Assembly (NCBI RefSeq): GCF_010183535.1
Contig: NC_071331.1
Coordinates: 4,464,001-4,528,000 of the forward strand
DNA: 64,000 bases
DNA from: Caenorhabditis remanei
Taxonomy: Eukaryota > Nematoda > Chromadorea > Rhabditida > Rhabditidae
Direction of reading: 5' to 3'
Below, piece by piece: positions 46,400 to 58,004 of this stretch (position 1 is its first letter; each line of letters starts with the position of its first letter). The notes under the pieces are model-generated. The model had not been told where the DNA came from and did not search any database. It saw only the letters and a program-made list of their open reading frames with translations. Made by a program: the position numbers and the translations under genes.

Positions 46400-49300
46400 T
46401 TATTTCTTCCCATGACCTTGATTTGAATTTTTGTCCTGAAAAATTGGATTTTAATACTAGTTTGACCCAAAAAAGAAAGAATTTACCCTTAGCTGTTTGA
46501 CCGCTGCTCGAGTGGGATGCATTGATTGTCCGATGAGTGCAATTAGCTCCTGTCGGGCCACAGAGACTTCTCTTGCTCTTGAAGCAGCAACTGGAGCAGG
46601 GACTGCAGGAGGAGCGGATGGACCTGGAGCCGAACGACGGGGAACAGCTGGACGAGCAGGGCGAGGAGTTGCCGGAGCCAAAGGAGATGCCGCACGGCGA
46701 CGCGTCAAAACTGGAGCCACCGGGGACAACGCTTGACTCGCACGTCTCCGTCGAGTGGTCGAGGAATCGACGACTGCTGGAGCCGTAGGAGCTGCTGGAG
46801 GCGCAGGAGCTGGATCCACATTGGCGGCTGCTCCAGCATCATTATTCTCTCGTTTGCAACTACGTGCATACGCTGCTTGTTCCAGACGTTGGGCTCTTCT
46901 ATTCTTCCTTCCGGCTAGTGGAGCTGCTACACGTCTAGCATCTCTATCACTGCGACAATCGGTTCTTCGCGACGTGACAGCAGAAGAGTTTCCAGATCGT
47001 GTGTTCTGAAAATAGGGATGGGTTAATTATTATTAAAATTTTCTGTTTTAACAACATGATAGATGTCAACCTCAAGGGTCATCACGGATAGTCCGTGTGG
47101 TTGAGGTACAAATGCATAAATACTTACCTGGACTCTAGCTACTGTGGCTGCTGTGGTCCTCTTGGAAGCTCGATGGTGCGTTCTGGTCGACGGAGCAGGT
47201 GCAACATTCACTGGAACAGCAAGCTGCTCTGGCTCGGTGAGATCGAGAGCTGCTGATCCGATTCTCATAGTTGGTTGACCATTTGAAGCAGATTGAAGGC
47301 GTCTTCTAGTTGGTGGAGCAAGTGTTGCAGGACTGGCGGTGGCTGGAACAGCAGCTACTGGAGCTGCCGCCTCCTCTGGTTCTTGAGCTGCTGCTTCTGG
47401 AGCATCAATTGGCTCTGGAGCTTCCATCGGTTCAGGTGCTGGCTCTGGATTGCCATTCTCAAAAGAGAAATGAGTAATAGTAAGCTACGGCGTGGAAATT
47501 TCAAGACTTTCGAAAACAAAATTTTGAAGAAAAAAGCTTACATTTGAACCAGTAGATGATGAAGCGACATCATTCACGGCTCTCGGCGATCTGGCTTCTC
47601 TTGGAGCATCCACGACTGGAGCACCGTCTGAAAGAATTATTTAAATTTTTGTACAAATTTTTGGACAATACCATTTTCAGCCGGTTCATCGATCTCTGCT
47701 TGATCGTCATTTTCAGATTCCGGCTTATCAAGTGGAGCCTTTTCCAGTGGCGTCTCCGGGACTGGTGCTACTGACGTCATCCTCTGCATCCATTGATCCT
47801 CGACGGAACACTTCTTCTTCTGGAACACATGTTCGGGGCAGAATTTCTCATCCGACTCCCAGAAGTCCGGCTCCACAGGGAGAGTGACCATACTATTCTT
47901 TGTGATAGCCTCATTGCTGGTGACAAAGATGTGGAGCTCTTCACCGCAGAAAAATGTGAGACGGCAATTTGGTTGGCACGATCTCTTCATATTTTTTGCG
48001 AGGGTGTCCTGTTCCCGCGTCTCCAGACTGAGAGGCATTCCATCAATTACGATATGATGTCGTTTACTCCTTTCGGCGTTCTCTTCACTCCGTTTCTTGA
48101 AATAACCAGTCATCTCGAACAGCAACTCATCCTTCCCAACATCCTCTTTCAATAAGAGGTTACATGAAAAGGGTTGTTTAGTGACTCTCGGATTGTTTTT
48201 GATATTCGAGATGATCTCCTGATGATGGGCTGATGGGATGGTGAAGCGGGGACGGAGGATGTTTTGTGCTTCCTCCGAGTACTCATTGTGGAGTTTTGGA
48301 GGTGGTAAGCGATTCTGGAAAAAAACACGGTTTCAGTTTTCCATTATTTGAAAAAATTTTATTTTCATGGCATTAGGAATGTTATAGTGATTATCTCACA
48401 ATGTCAAGAATTTAAAAAGTGGTGGGATCAAGAGCAAATCTTACTGTTTCTAGTTGCCAACTTTTTTGTACAAAGCCTGTCTGAAGAGTCACATCATTAA
48501 CTTCTTAAGATGAACCCGTACAAAAAGGTGGTAAACTACAAAAATGTAACTCTACTGTAAAAAATAAAGTTCCGACAAGGAATTTGCAAAAAAAAAATTC
48601 GCGTGATGAATCGCAAGTGCGGCAGAGAGTTGTAGGCGGAGCTTAAACTGTAAGAATGAAATTCTAGCTGATTTTTAAACGAGCAACATTGAGTTTTAAG
48701 ATAAACTCGTGTTTTAATCGATGTTTTCAACGACTTCTGCAGAATGCTTGCAAAATTTTCGCACTCGCATTTCAGCCCGAGAACTTTTTTTTCGAAAATC
48801 CTCACAAAGGTTGGTCATTTTCAACTAAAAACTGCTGTTTCTAAGATATCTCAAAAGCAGGTGCTATGAGTTCAACTTTGATTTTCTGGTTTCCTAATTT
48901 TTATTGATTTTTTCATCATTCAAAAAAAAAACTCACTGCAGATGTGGATGGCAATGGGTTGAAGTTGAAGACTGTCAGAGGAAAATTCAGACGTGGCGCT
49001 GGTGGAGACGTGGCAACTGGATCACGGAGGGGGAGAGGATGGATGCAAATTATTGGAGGATCGACAAGTTTTGGAGAAGTCGTTGGTATTTGAGCGACGG
49101 GAAGATTCTGAAATTTTTTTAATTTTCTACGGCCCCTAGAAACCAGACTTCCAAAATTCCATGCCGTAAAAATTGCGACCGGAATTTAAATTTTTGGACT
49201 TTTTCACTAAAATTTTTAAAACAGCAAATATGTACTCACTTCCTCATTTTCACGACGATTAGAAGGTCCTTGGTTCTGAAGTCCTCGGAGAACCGCTCCA

Positions 49301-50518
49301 GATGGTGGAGCCGCCCATGCCATAGATGGACGAGAAGAAGCATCGAATGACGACGGTCCTGCAAATCCAGCCAACCTAGGGGCGATCGGCTCGATGTTTT
49401 CGATCTCATCTCCCGAATCCGTTAAGGTGACGACAGTTGTGTAAGCAGTCTAGAAGGAAAATCATTAATAACAACAAAAAAATTGTTTAATTCTCACCGG
49501 ACTCTCTTTCTGCGCCTTTTTCAATAATCTCTGCTTCTCCAATGGGCAGTCTTCCGGGTTCCATCTGTGATGAATACATTTCAATTGCTCCTTGAAATCC
49601 TGGCAGTCTGATTCCAGTGCTAGCGTCACCTCGTCCCCTCTCTTCATTGGCTTCCGAGCTACAACAATCAAATGAAGCTCGGAGCCGAAGAGGTGACGGA
49701 GCTCGCATGTCGGCTGGCAGGACCGACGGATATACTTTCCGACGGTCTCCGTCCTCCAGACCGACATGCAGATCTGCTCCTTGTCACCTCCCAATTTGAT
49801 GCCATCATAGAGGTGGTGACAATTTTCGCCTTCCATTTCTGCTCTCTCCTTGGATTCTGATTCCAGATATATCCTTCCCGTCATCTCAAGGATCCATCCT
49901 CCGGTGCCGATATCCTCCCTTACGACGACTCCGCTTTTCTTTTCCGTCTCATCAATAAGTCTTGCTTTCTGCTTCTTGCGGAAAGCGAAAACTTTTTCTC
50001 GAACTCCATCTGGTCGCTCGCCGACGAGTTTGGCGTGGAGGAATCCTTTCACAACGGGGGTATATTCGTTGACAGCATCGTTGAGCACCGTGGATAAGAT
50101 TCTCTTCTCATTACTGTTTGGGATCTGAAATTGGGAAATGATTGAATGGAGACTTAATATCATGGAGTCAGTTTGGAGTAAAAGGACGTGACCTCCAGTA
50201 CCTCTCAAAAGTATATTAAGTTTTAGCTTTTCAGTTGAAAAGGTCCAACTTTGAGAGTGTGTCATGGTAATACTGATCGTACCATCAAGTTTATATTTAA
50301 TGTATCGTATTGATCAAAAGTAGAGCTTCATTTTTGTAGTTGACAACTTTTTTGTACGGACACTCTCTAGAGAGTTATAGTCATTTAAAGAGGACAGCTC
50401 AAAAATCGCACGATTTTGCACTGAAATGGGTCGATTTGAGTGAGAAATTACAACAACTTACCGTGCGAATTCTCAATTTTCCGCTTTTCGAGAAGTACTG
50501 CATCTTGTTTTGCGACAT
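46400..50518 (-). CDS. SET gene B: MLL5/SET-9-like protein with two SET-like domains
   Basis: Nine exons: 50462-50518, 49498-50124, 49240-49449, 48937-49107, 47672-48314, 47542-47627, 47128-47457, 46487-47005, 46400-46435. They join in frame to 892 aa. The first SET (about 85-190) has VREDIGTGGWILEMTG, YIRRSCQPTC (149-159) and GDEVTLALESD, then a Cys-containing post-SET (CIHHRWNPEDCP). A second, diverged SET-like domain (about 410-506, exon 5) has KEDVGKDELLFEMTG and KRSCQPNC (465-472). RRSC/KRSC replace the catalytic NHSC, as in MLL5/SETD5 and nematode SET-9/SET-26, so a histone-reading or scaffolding nuclear role is more likely than methylation. No PHD finger is encoded. The C-terminal half is Pro/Ala/Glu-rich and basic, ending in a conserved ALIGQSMHPTRAAVKQL helix. 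It is a tandem paralogue of gene A, without nonsense codons. Confidence 0.85.
48370..48870. repeat. Degenerate MITE pieces in intron 4 of SET gene B
   Basis: Words such as GTTGCCAACTTTTTTGTACA (48457), GTACAAAAAGGTGG and GGTCATTTTCAACTAAAAAC match the TA-flanked element at 58158-58607 in both orientations. It is a decayed relative within the 622-bp intron. Confidence 0.55.
50200..50455. repeat. Half copy of the CAGTACCGCCC MITE in intron 1 of SET gene B
   Basis: CTTTTCAGTTGAAAAGGTCC, GAGAGTGTGTCATGGTAATAC and GTAGTTGACAACTTTTTTGTAC match the left half of 58158-58607. It is not present in intron 1 of gene A, which carries a different MITE at 28744. Confidence 0.7.
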
Positions 50519-51059
50519 CCTTTCTCAATGAGTTCGTGGAAACACGTAAGTTCTGAAAAAAAGAGATCAATTAGAAAGAAAAAACCGTAGGAGAGAAATA
50601 GACGGCAGAACATACATTCAAAAAAAGAAGAGAAACTAATTGTCAGATAAGAATCGGGTTGGCGGGAGAGACGGACACCCATACCCCCTTTTTCTCTAAC
50701 CGTCTCTATTACATCACACACTGTCTAAACGTCCAAGGCACCACCAGTCTGTCAAACAGTTTTATGTGAGAGGGGTTTTGCGCCCAGCGCGGTGCACCCC
50801 TCATGAAGGGGCAGTGACTTTTTAAAACACACACGAAGGTTGGCATCGTGCCAAGATGGTGAAAGAGGGGTTCCGCATAAGATCAAGGTTTCGGCGACTA
50901 ATCAAAAAAGGTTATAATGATTCCGAAAAATCTGCGCATACTTGTTAAGGCTGGGTTTTGTCAGCGAAATTAAGGCTCGGATAATTGGTGCCAAAATTCA
51001 AAATTTTTCGATATTTTTTTGCGAAAAAGTCAAATTTCTGACTGTGACTCAGAATTAGA
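50519..51059 (-). promoter_or_regulatory. Upstream region of SET gene B
   Basis: Conserved with 29448-29900. On the minus strand TTTTTCAG (ends at 50553) precedes the ATG by 34 bases as in gene A. The block 50610-50920 carries GACGGACACCCATACCCCC, GCGCCCAGCGCG and the NFI-type palindrome. Confidence 0.6.
50842..50856. promoter_or_regulatory. NFI-type palindrome upstream of SET gene B
   Basis: TTGGCATCGTGCCAA, a perfect TTGGC-N5-GCCAA, 324 bp upstream of the ATG. It is orthologous in position to 29782, with one spacer change. Confidence 0.55.
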
Positions 51060-51438
51060 CATACTTTCAAACCGGGCCGAAACGGGCCGACACGGGCCGG
51101 CGCGTAACTCGCTTCAAACTCAATATAATGAGCTCAAAAATATACCAAAATGTAGATCTCGACGAGTTCTATCTTCGTGACCCATTGCGGGCCGGATGGC
51201 TATTCGGTAATGTGCCGCGGGCCGGGCTAGAATGGCTTTTTTGGCCATTTTCGCGTTTTTTGGCACTTTTTCCCGGCCCGCGGCACAATAACAAATAGCC
51301 ATCCGGCCCGTATCATATCAGTGACATAGAACTCGTCGAGATCTACATTTTGGTATATTTTTGAGCTCATAATATTGAGTTTGAAGCGAGTTACGCCCCG
51401 GCCCGTGTCGGCCCGTTTCGGCCCGGTTTGCAAGTATG
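51060..51438. mobile_element. CATACTTG-family MITE, copy 4
   Basis: The best-preserved copy: CATACTTTCAAACCGGGCCG at the left, CGGCCCGGTTTGCAAGTATG at the right, with long complementary arms containing TATACCAAAATGTAGATCTC and its complement. Absent from the equivalent place in segment A. A further small fragment, GACAAGTATGCAT, ends at about 51564. Confidence 0.88.
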
Positions 51439-52062
51439 GAATTAGAAGAATTTCGGAAAATCATCAAAATTATTAACATTTTCGATAAAATATTGAAAAA
51501 ATGAAAAAAATTGGTTCTTTTTTTTCAAGCCGGGCTTTCAAGCAGGGGCCTTGACAAGTATGCATCTTTGTGAGGACTCTTCTTAACCTCCTCCCACTTT
51601 GGCAACAGTGCGGCACTATTTTGTCGCGCCTTTTTTCAGATCATTTTGAGCTGGATTTTGCAGAAAAATAGTGATTTTTTAAAGCTTTTTTATACGAAAA
51701 GACAGGAAAATGTCATTCGTTAAGCCAAAAAGTTGAATCAAAAATGGAATTCAGTTTTGGCGGAAAAATTATGCGGTAAATTGAGAAAGTCCGCATCGCA
51801 AAAATATAATGTTTTGAATACATCAATCGTCCATTAAAATTACTAAATTATTGGTTTTTTCAAAACTTCAGCGATACAGTAGAAAAATTTATGCGCAATT
51901 TCAGAAAAATCCTGATAACTTTAGAACTACGCAGGAGGCAAACCAGATAAGAAATTTAAAAAAAAAAGACTCAGCTAATCGATTTTAGGTGAGAGGTCGG
52001 TAAGAAGACAGTGTGAAGGAGCATAAGGGGAAGGACACCGTTCTCTGTCTCTTTCTCTTGGA

Positions 52063-52096
52063 CCCTCTCTCTCTCCCTCTCTCTCCCTCTCTCAAT
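52063..52096. repeat. CT-rich microsatellite
   Basis: CTCTCTCTCTCCC-type repeats, expanded relative to the segment A counterpart at about 30285-30305. Confidence 0.8.
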
Positions 52097-52161
52097 CTGT
52101 CTTTTACCAGACAGTGTACACATATACATAAATTTTCTTACTAGGACGACCAACACACCTC

Positions 52162-52176
52162 TTGGCACTTTGCCAA
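52162..52176. promoter_or_regulatory. NFI-type palindrome, distal, segment B
   Basis: TTGGCACTTTGCCAA, counterpart of 30373. Half-sites identical, spacer changed. Confidence 0.5.
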
Positions 52177-52824
52177 GATCGTGTTTGGGGAATTCTCCTG
52201 GTTTAATGTTCTGAACCTATTTACTGTTTCAAACGGTTATCATGAACCAAAGCAAGTTGTCAGAAAATACTTTCGTAGCTACTGAAGAAAAACTAATTTT
52301 TGTTGAAGAAAGCGGAAATGAACTTAAATTTTGTAAGCTAACCGAATGAAATAATTGAAAACGTCGGGGTTGACTTTCAAAGGCAATACGAGATGAAAAT
52401 GATAGACAGAGTACTCCGTGATATTGTCATTTTTGAAATGTAGAAACTGAAACTGTGACTTTAAAAAAAAATAACCGTAACCAAAAAGAAATCAGTTTCG
52501 TAAACCCCATAAAACAATAATCCAATACATAGCAGTTATTTAGTTCTTCTCCATCATAAAACAAAAACTTTAATTCACCATCAATTCAATTTTCCATGAG
52601 ACGACCAGCACGTTTACTTACCGCCCACAGAAGGTTGCTTATCAGTGATGACTTCTTTTCTGTTACAAGCAAGGCTGTTGAAAATCGCGGCCGGCCGAGG
52701 CCGCGGCCGGCCGTGAAGGGCCGCGGCCGGCCGCGGCTTTTTTCTTGAAAATCTCAAAAAGCCGCGGCCGGCCGCGGCTTTCTAGCATATCAACTGAAAA
52801 CATGACTTGATATACTTTTCACTT

Positions 52825-53090
52825 TTTGGTACAAATCTGACAACCAGGGTTCGACCCCCACTACTGGCAAAACTTTTTTGTTTTTTGTTTTTTACATTTT
52901 GGTACCAATCTGACAACCAGGGTTCGACCCCCACTACTGGCAAAACTTTTTTGTTTTTTGTTTTTTACATTTTGGTACCAATCTGACAACCAGGGTTCGA
53001 CCCCCACTACTGGCAAAACTTTTTTGTTTTTTGTTTTTTACATTTTGGCACCGATCTGACAACCGGGGATCGGTCCCCAACCCCTCCGGT
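52825..53090 (+). repeat. Tandem unit of about 72 bp with tRNA B-box-like core
   Basis: Four copies of AATCTGACAACCAGGGTTCG followed by ACCCCCACTACTGGCAAAAC and a TTTTTTG-rich spacer. GGTTCGACCCC fits the pol III B box; no A box is visible. Confidence 0.8.
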
Positions 53091-53689
53091 GCAAGGCTGT
53101 CGCACGGCCGGCCGAGGTAGGGCCGCGGCCTCGGCCGGCCGCGAGAGAGAAAAAATGAAAAAGCCGCGGCCGCGGCATTTTTAAATGTTGAAAAACTTGG
53201 TTGTTTTTGAAAAGTTTTTTCTTCGGTTTTTTTCTGTTACCAATCTGACATCCAGGGTTCGACCCCCACTGGTGGTAAAACTTTTTTGTTTTTTTGTTTT
53301 GTTTTTTTGGTGACAATCTGATATCCAGAGTTCTGTCCCTACTGGTGTCAAAACTTTTTTTCTGTTTTTTGGTAATAATCTGAAAACCAGTGTTTGATTA
53401 TTTCGTCTATGACATTTTTTTGTTTTCATACACTCATATAATCTCAGCTATTCAGATTTTTCAATTGATGAAAGGTATCCAATGAAGGAACACAGCCTCG
53501 GAGACGTTTTTTCACGTACTGTACAGTCGAATGACTAGGCGTCTCGCTTTAGGAATAAGCTTCACTTCAATACAAATTTTTTCATTATTTCAGCATCCAT
53601 CAAATTTCAATACAGAATTTTTCGTTTTCTACTTATACATGACATTCTTCAATTACTTTTTTTCACCAATACTCACCAAGATTACAAAC

Positions 53690-54085
53690 ACGTTTGGACC
53701 TAAAATTGGTACCAAAAAGCCAAAAACAAAAAACAAAAAGTTTTGCCACGAGTGGGGACCGAACCCCAGCTGTCAGATTAATACCAAAAAATCGAAAACA
53801 AAAAAGTTTTGCCACGAGTGGGGGTCGAACCCTGGTTGTCAGATTCGTACCAAAATGTCAAAAACAAAAAACAAAAAAGTTTTGCCACGAGTGGGGGTCG
53901 AACCCTGGTTGTCAGATTCGTACCAAAATGTCAAAAACAAAAAACAAAAAACAAAAAAGTTTTGCCAGTAGTGGGGGTCGAACCCTGGTTGTCAGACTCG
54001 TACCAAAATGTTAAAAACAAAAAACAAAAAAGTTTTGCCAATAGTGGGGGTCGAACCCTGGTTGTTAGATTAGTACCGGAAAACA
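53690..54085 (-). repeat. Inverted tandem array of the B-box unit
   Basis: About five to six copies of GGGGGTCGAACCCTGG with GTTTTGCCA(C/G)(G/T)AGTG to its left, in reverse orientation to 52825-53090. Open frames with repeated GSNPGCQI are by-products. Confidence 0.8.
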
Positions 54086-54474
54086 AAAAAGCCAACAAAT
54101 TTTTTCAAAAACGACCATGTTTTGCAACATTGAAAAAAAAGCCGCGGCCTCGGCCTCGGCCGGCCGCGGCTTTTTCACTTTTTTCTTCTCGCGGCCGGCC
54201 GAGGCCGCGGCCCTACCTCGGCCGGCCGCGGCCGGCCGTGCGACAGCCTTGGTTACAAGACTTACAGATAGGTAACATAATTGGTGGTAACAAGCAATGA
54301 GAATTACTGTTTCATCGCGAAAAAATGACATCTGCAATTTGAAGTCTAGCATTGAACGTAATACCTGATAGGATAACAGTAAAACTTATTACAGAAACTC
54401 TAAAATCATTCAAAGAGAAAAAATAACTGTTTTTCAATAAAACCTCGAAAAAGTGTAACATATTAAAAACTTAA

Positions 54475-55200
54475 CTGTTTTGTATGATTTAAAAGGAAAA
54501 AAGCGGAATAATCATGTGTCCCTATACGATGAGAGTCACATACTTTTTTTCGATTTTGAAAGGACTAGATTCAGGAAATGCAATACTAGAATACTGTTCA
54601 TTAGAATACTAAACACTCTTTTTGAAACATATTCGATTTTATTCTGAACTTGAAACTATTAACATACGGTCTTGATAGACTACATTGATACAGTTAGATT
54701 CTATGTACTAACAGCAATTTATTTACCAAAGGAAACCCGAACCTAAGATCAGAAACCACTTAACTATTTTATGCTGTCTAGGTTTTGTAACAGGGAAAAA
54801 ATCAAAGTTGCAACATTTTTTTGAATAATTGTCTATCAAATCGTTTTGCGAATAACTGTTATATTTTTGTTAGATCTTTACTGTTATAGAAAAACAGTGA
54901 TTTATTATTAAAAATTTTACTGGTACTTCATATTCTTTTTCATTTTTGGTGGGTTTTTATCGTAAATCATTAGTACCGAATAAACCGATATTGATCTCAG
55001 ATTCCGAAAATGTACATAAAACAGTTTTCTGAAAAGCAGGCATCCTTATCATGGTTTTTAATTTCTAACTCCTATCTTTTATAGTAAAGTTGTTAAAAAG
55101 GTGGAAAGTCGCATTGAAAACCCGAAACTCAATTCATCGTTCACAGAAACAGTAGAATCTTAAACAACGATTGTGAGATAATGATATGAAATAACATATT
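54475..55200 (+). repeat. Segment C of the duplication, left end
   Basis: Collinear with 43730-44460. It begins the third copy of the duplicated segment. Beyond 55200 similarity is lost except for the promoter-like block at 56180-56335. Confidence 0.75.
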
Positions 55201-57605
55201 TTACATATCTATTGTTAAAAAACAGATTTGCTTTTACGATATCTTTTTTACGATAAATAGAACACATCATGTACCGATCACAGTAACGGTTTGGTAGTGA
55301 AAGAAGAAGTGTTTTCAAAACAGAAATTCACGGAAACAAGCGAACAATTAGTTTTTGATAGTCAACAATATTTCTAGCTGACTATATTGTGAAGAAAAAC
55401 AGCGAACAAAGCGTTAATTTGTGTTTTGAAAAAAACTATTTTATGACTAAATGCACTGAAATTTCTTCCGTCATTCATGTCCCTGGAACACCTTCTGTTT
55501 TCCGTATATTCAAAAATAGACTCCTCTGCAATACAAATGTTTATTAAAATAGTTCATGCCGCTTAAACCCTGAAAAACTCTATCTTTCAAATATTTGTGG
55601 TTACAGATGTATGTTAACTAGACGAGGTTAGTCGAGAAGGCATTGAACGAAAGAGACACAAAAAAACCGGGACAGAAATTCATGAGAACAATCGGTCGAC
55701 CGTTTTGCCCTTTCCCAATTTTTTATGTTTCTGATTTTTGTTGAATATAAGATGTTTTAATGACCCAATATTGTTCATGGTTCAATTGTGTATTCACCTC
55801 GAATATGATTATTCTTCGGTTTTGAAGACGTGAACGAATTGTTTTTAGTTGCTTTCCAGTGTTCAACAGTTTCTCAACAACAAGGCGACCCTTTAGCACA
55901 CACTTGAAACATATTCCTTGTAAAAAATAATGCGGATGGCATTTTTTTATCACTGTTTCAACAAAATAATTTGTCCTATAACATTTTTTCAATAAGATGC
56001 CAAATAATCAAATGAATTCTTCTTTTCGTGACTCCGGTATATCACTTCTGTTTCAGCATCATCACTTCTCGACTCTTACAGTGCCAGTATCTAGTTTAGT
56101 CGTATTTTCATGTTTATGAATGCAAAAAATCCTGGTTTCATAGAAAATGACAAAAAATCAAAACATTTTCAAAATTTGAGGTGAGAGGCCGGAAAGACGA
56201 CTGTGTGAAGGATCAGGACGGGAGGACAGTGTCTCTTTTTCGTCTACCAGAAAATATGTGTGTGTGTACACATGTACATAAATTTTCTTAGAACGACCAA
56301 CACACCTCTTGGCACTGAGCCAAGATCACGTTGTTTAAATTGAATCTGCGTTGGTTTGAACCTGTTCACTGTTTCAAACGGTTTTGATAAATCAAAAAAG
56401 GTTGTCAGAAATTGTTACATACATCTGTGGAGTACTCTAGTTTTTGCTGTGTGAACACGTGAATTTGTTGAAATTTTGTAAGCTAGCCTAATGAAATTTT
56501 TGAAATCTTTGGGGTGAACTTTTGAAGACAATACACGATGAAAATGGGAGAAAGAGAACGATGAGAAGTGAGAGGGAAGACACAGAATAATGGATTACGG
56601 CAAATAAAAATATTGACGGTTTCATGGTTTGCTAGTTTACATTACGATACACCGGGTGCTTTTAATTTGAGTAAATCTTTTGTTGAAATACAAACTGTTA
56701 GCACTTGGGCTCTAAATTCTACTAAAATCCCGCCTGCTTTTTGCGTTTCAGAAGAAAGTTATCTGATGGAAATAACGGCTATGTATTGATTGAAGTAATT
56801 GTTTTTGCTTGTAAGAATATCAGTGTAAAACAAAACAGATGACAAAATTAAGTAGGGAAGTCGAACATTTAGATGCTCATAGTTTTTTTCCAATTGGATG
56901 TTCAGTTGCATCAATTTTTCGAACAATTAACCCTATTTCTTGTCTACTTGAAACTTTTTTTTCCTGATATTAGTTTTGATATTGAAATAATCACTGTTTT
57001 GATGATTTGATAAACCACAAATTATCAAACTTTTGACGTTCCATCGATCGTAATATCAAATTTATGCTGATAGTTTTGAACTGAAAACGTTTCTGTCCGA
57101 AGAATTTCTACTTTTCTTAAAATTATATAAAGTTTCTGTTACAGTTAGCTTATGAATAGATTCTCAATTCGTTTGCGTTAGTAGTAAGATTTTAGCTACA
57201 TTTAACCTTTTTAAGAATAAATCGTAATAAGCAGTCATCAAACCCAAAAATGCAGTTTCAGAAATCTCATAATTTTAAAAGGAATATAAATTGTTGCTCT
57301 TCCAATTTCGTTTTGTCACTTTAAATTTTTTTTTATGAAAAAAAACCAAAGTGAAATAATTCTCTTGGAAGGAACAAGACATTCAAAACGGGTGGGTATT
57401 ATACTTTTTCTCTGTTTTGACGAGCCTATGAACTTCTCAGCAAACTGTTGAGATTGATACGGACAAAAAAAAAATTGAACTGAAAAATTGTAGACCACCG
57501 TTTTAGCGATCGAGCTTGGCATGCTACCTTTTGTCTGACTAATAGTCAGTGTCAGTGTGAAGATGCATCAGCAAATACCTCGCATCCATGTTAAGGGCGC
57601 ATCTA
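55201..57605. other. Gene-less remainder of segment C
   Basis: No Rho exon and no SET gene is found here. The only recognisable part is 56180-56400, which matches 30200-30420 and 51990-52240 (GTGTACACATGTACATAAATT, CCAACACACCTCTTGGCAC). The rest is AT-rich DNA with several CACTGTTTCA words. Confidence 0.5.
56309..56323. promoter_or_regulatory. NFI-type palindrome, segment C
   Basis: TTGGCACTGAGCCAA, third diverged copy of the 30373 site. Both half-sites are intact although no gene remains beside it. Confidence 0.45.
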
Positions 57606-57734
57606 TTAGCTCGGCACAGTTCTTACAACTGCGCTCCACCGAAATGCCCTCTCACTTTCTCTGAGTCTCTCAATTTGGCACACAATTTTTCTCGGTTTCG
57701 GTAGAGCGCGGTTGTAAGAAGCGCACCGTGCTAA
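57606..57734. mobile_element. Small MITE upstream of the ELM2 gene
   Basis: TTAGCTCGGCACAGTTCTTA at the left is complementary to TAAGAAGCGCACCGTGCTAA at the right. CTGCGCTCCACCGAAA and TTTCGGTAGAGCGCGG form the inner stem. A second copy is at 59633-59769. Confidence 0.8.
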
Positions 57735-58004
57735 TAATTTGTTCGAAATGTGTCGCGGAATCAATAGGTTTTAATTCACGACCTAGCTAAATCACAAAAG
57801 TCACACGGGCTCTTACAAATAACAGTCGTCTCCACTAGACTAAAACTTTTGACGAACAATTCATTAGCCAATTCTACGTAACCTTCCAACCTCTCTTCCG
57901 GTCAACTCCAACTACCATCAGTCTACCGAATGAACGTGACCTTGGCCTATGACGATCTGACCTTTCGATAACAATCTGCCCCACATCATTCTGCATATAA
58001 GGAA

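Larger units (their letters stand above)
52670..54251. mobile_element. Composite hAT-like element with GGCCGGCC arms and tandem B-box repeats
   Basis: Starts CAAGGCTGTT and ends ACAGCCTTG. It is flanked by a perfect 8-bp duplication, GTTACAAG (52662-52669, 54252-54259). The paralogous site at about 30938-30946 reads CTGTTACAAGACATAAAG with no insert, the empty site. The ends carry GC-rich GGCCGGCC clusters. Inside are about four direct and, beyond 53690, about five or six inverted copies of a unit of roughly 70 bp centred on GGGTTCGACCCCC. A second internal terminus, CAAGGCTGTCGCACGGCC, starts at 53092 and matches the right end in reverse, so a complete inner element (53092-54251) is fused to an extra left piece. 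No transposase is encoded. Confidence 0.88.

Noticed and set aside
53181..54300. Frames with repeated GSNPGCQI and lysine runs
   Set aside because: Produced by the tandem B-box unit of the composite element; they appear on both strands.
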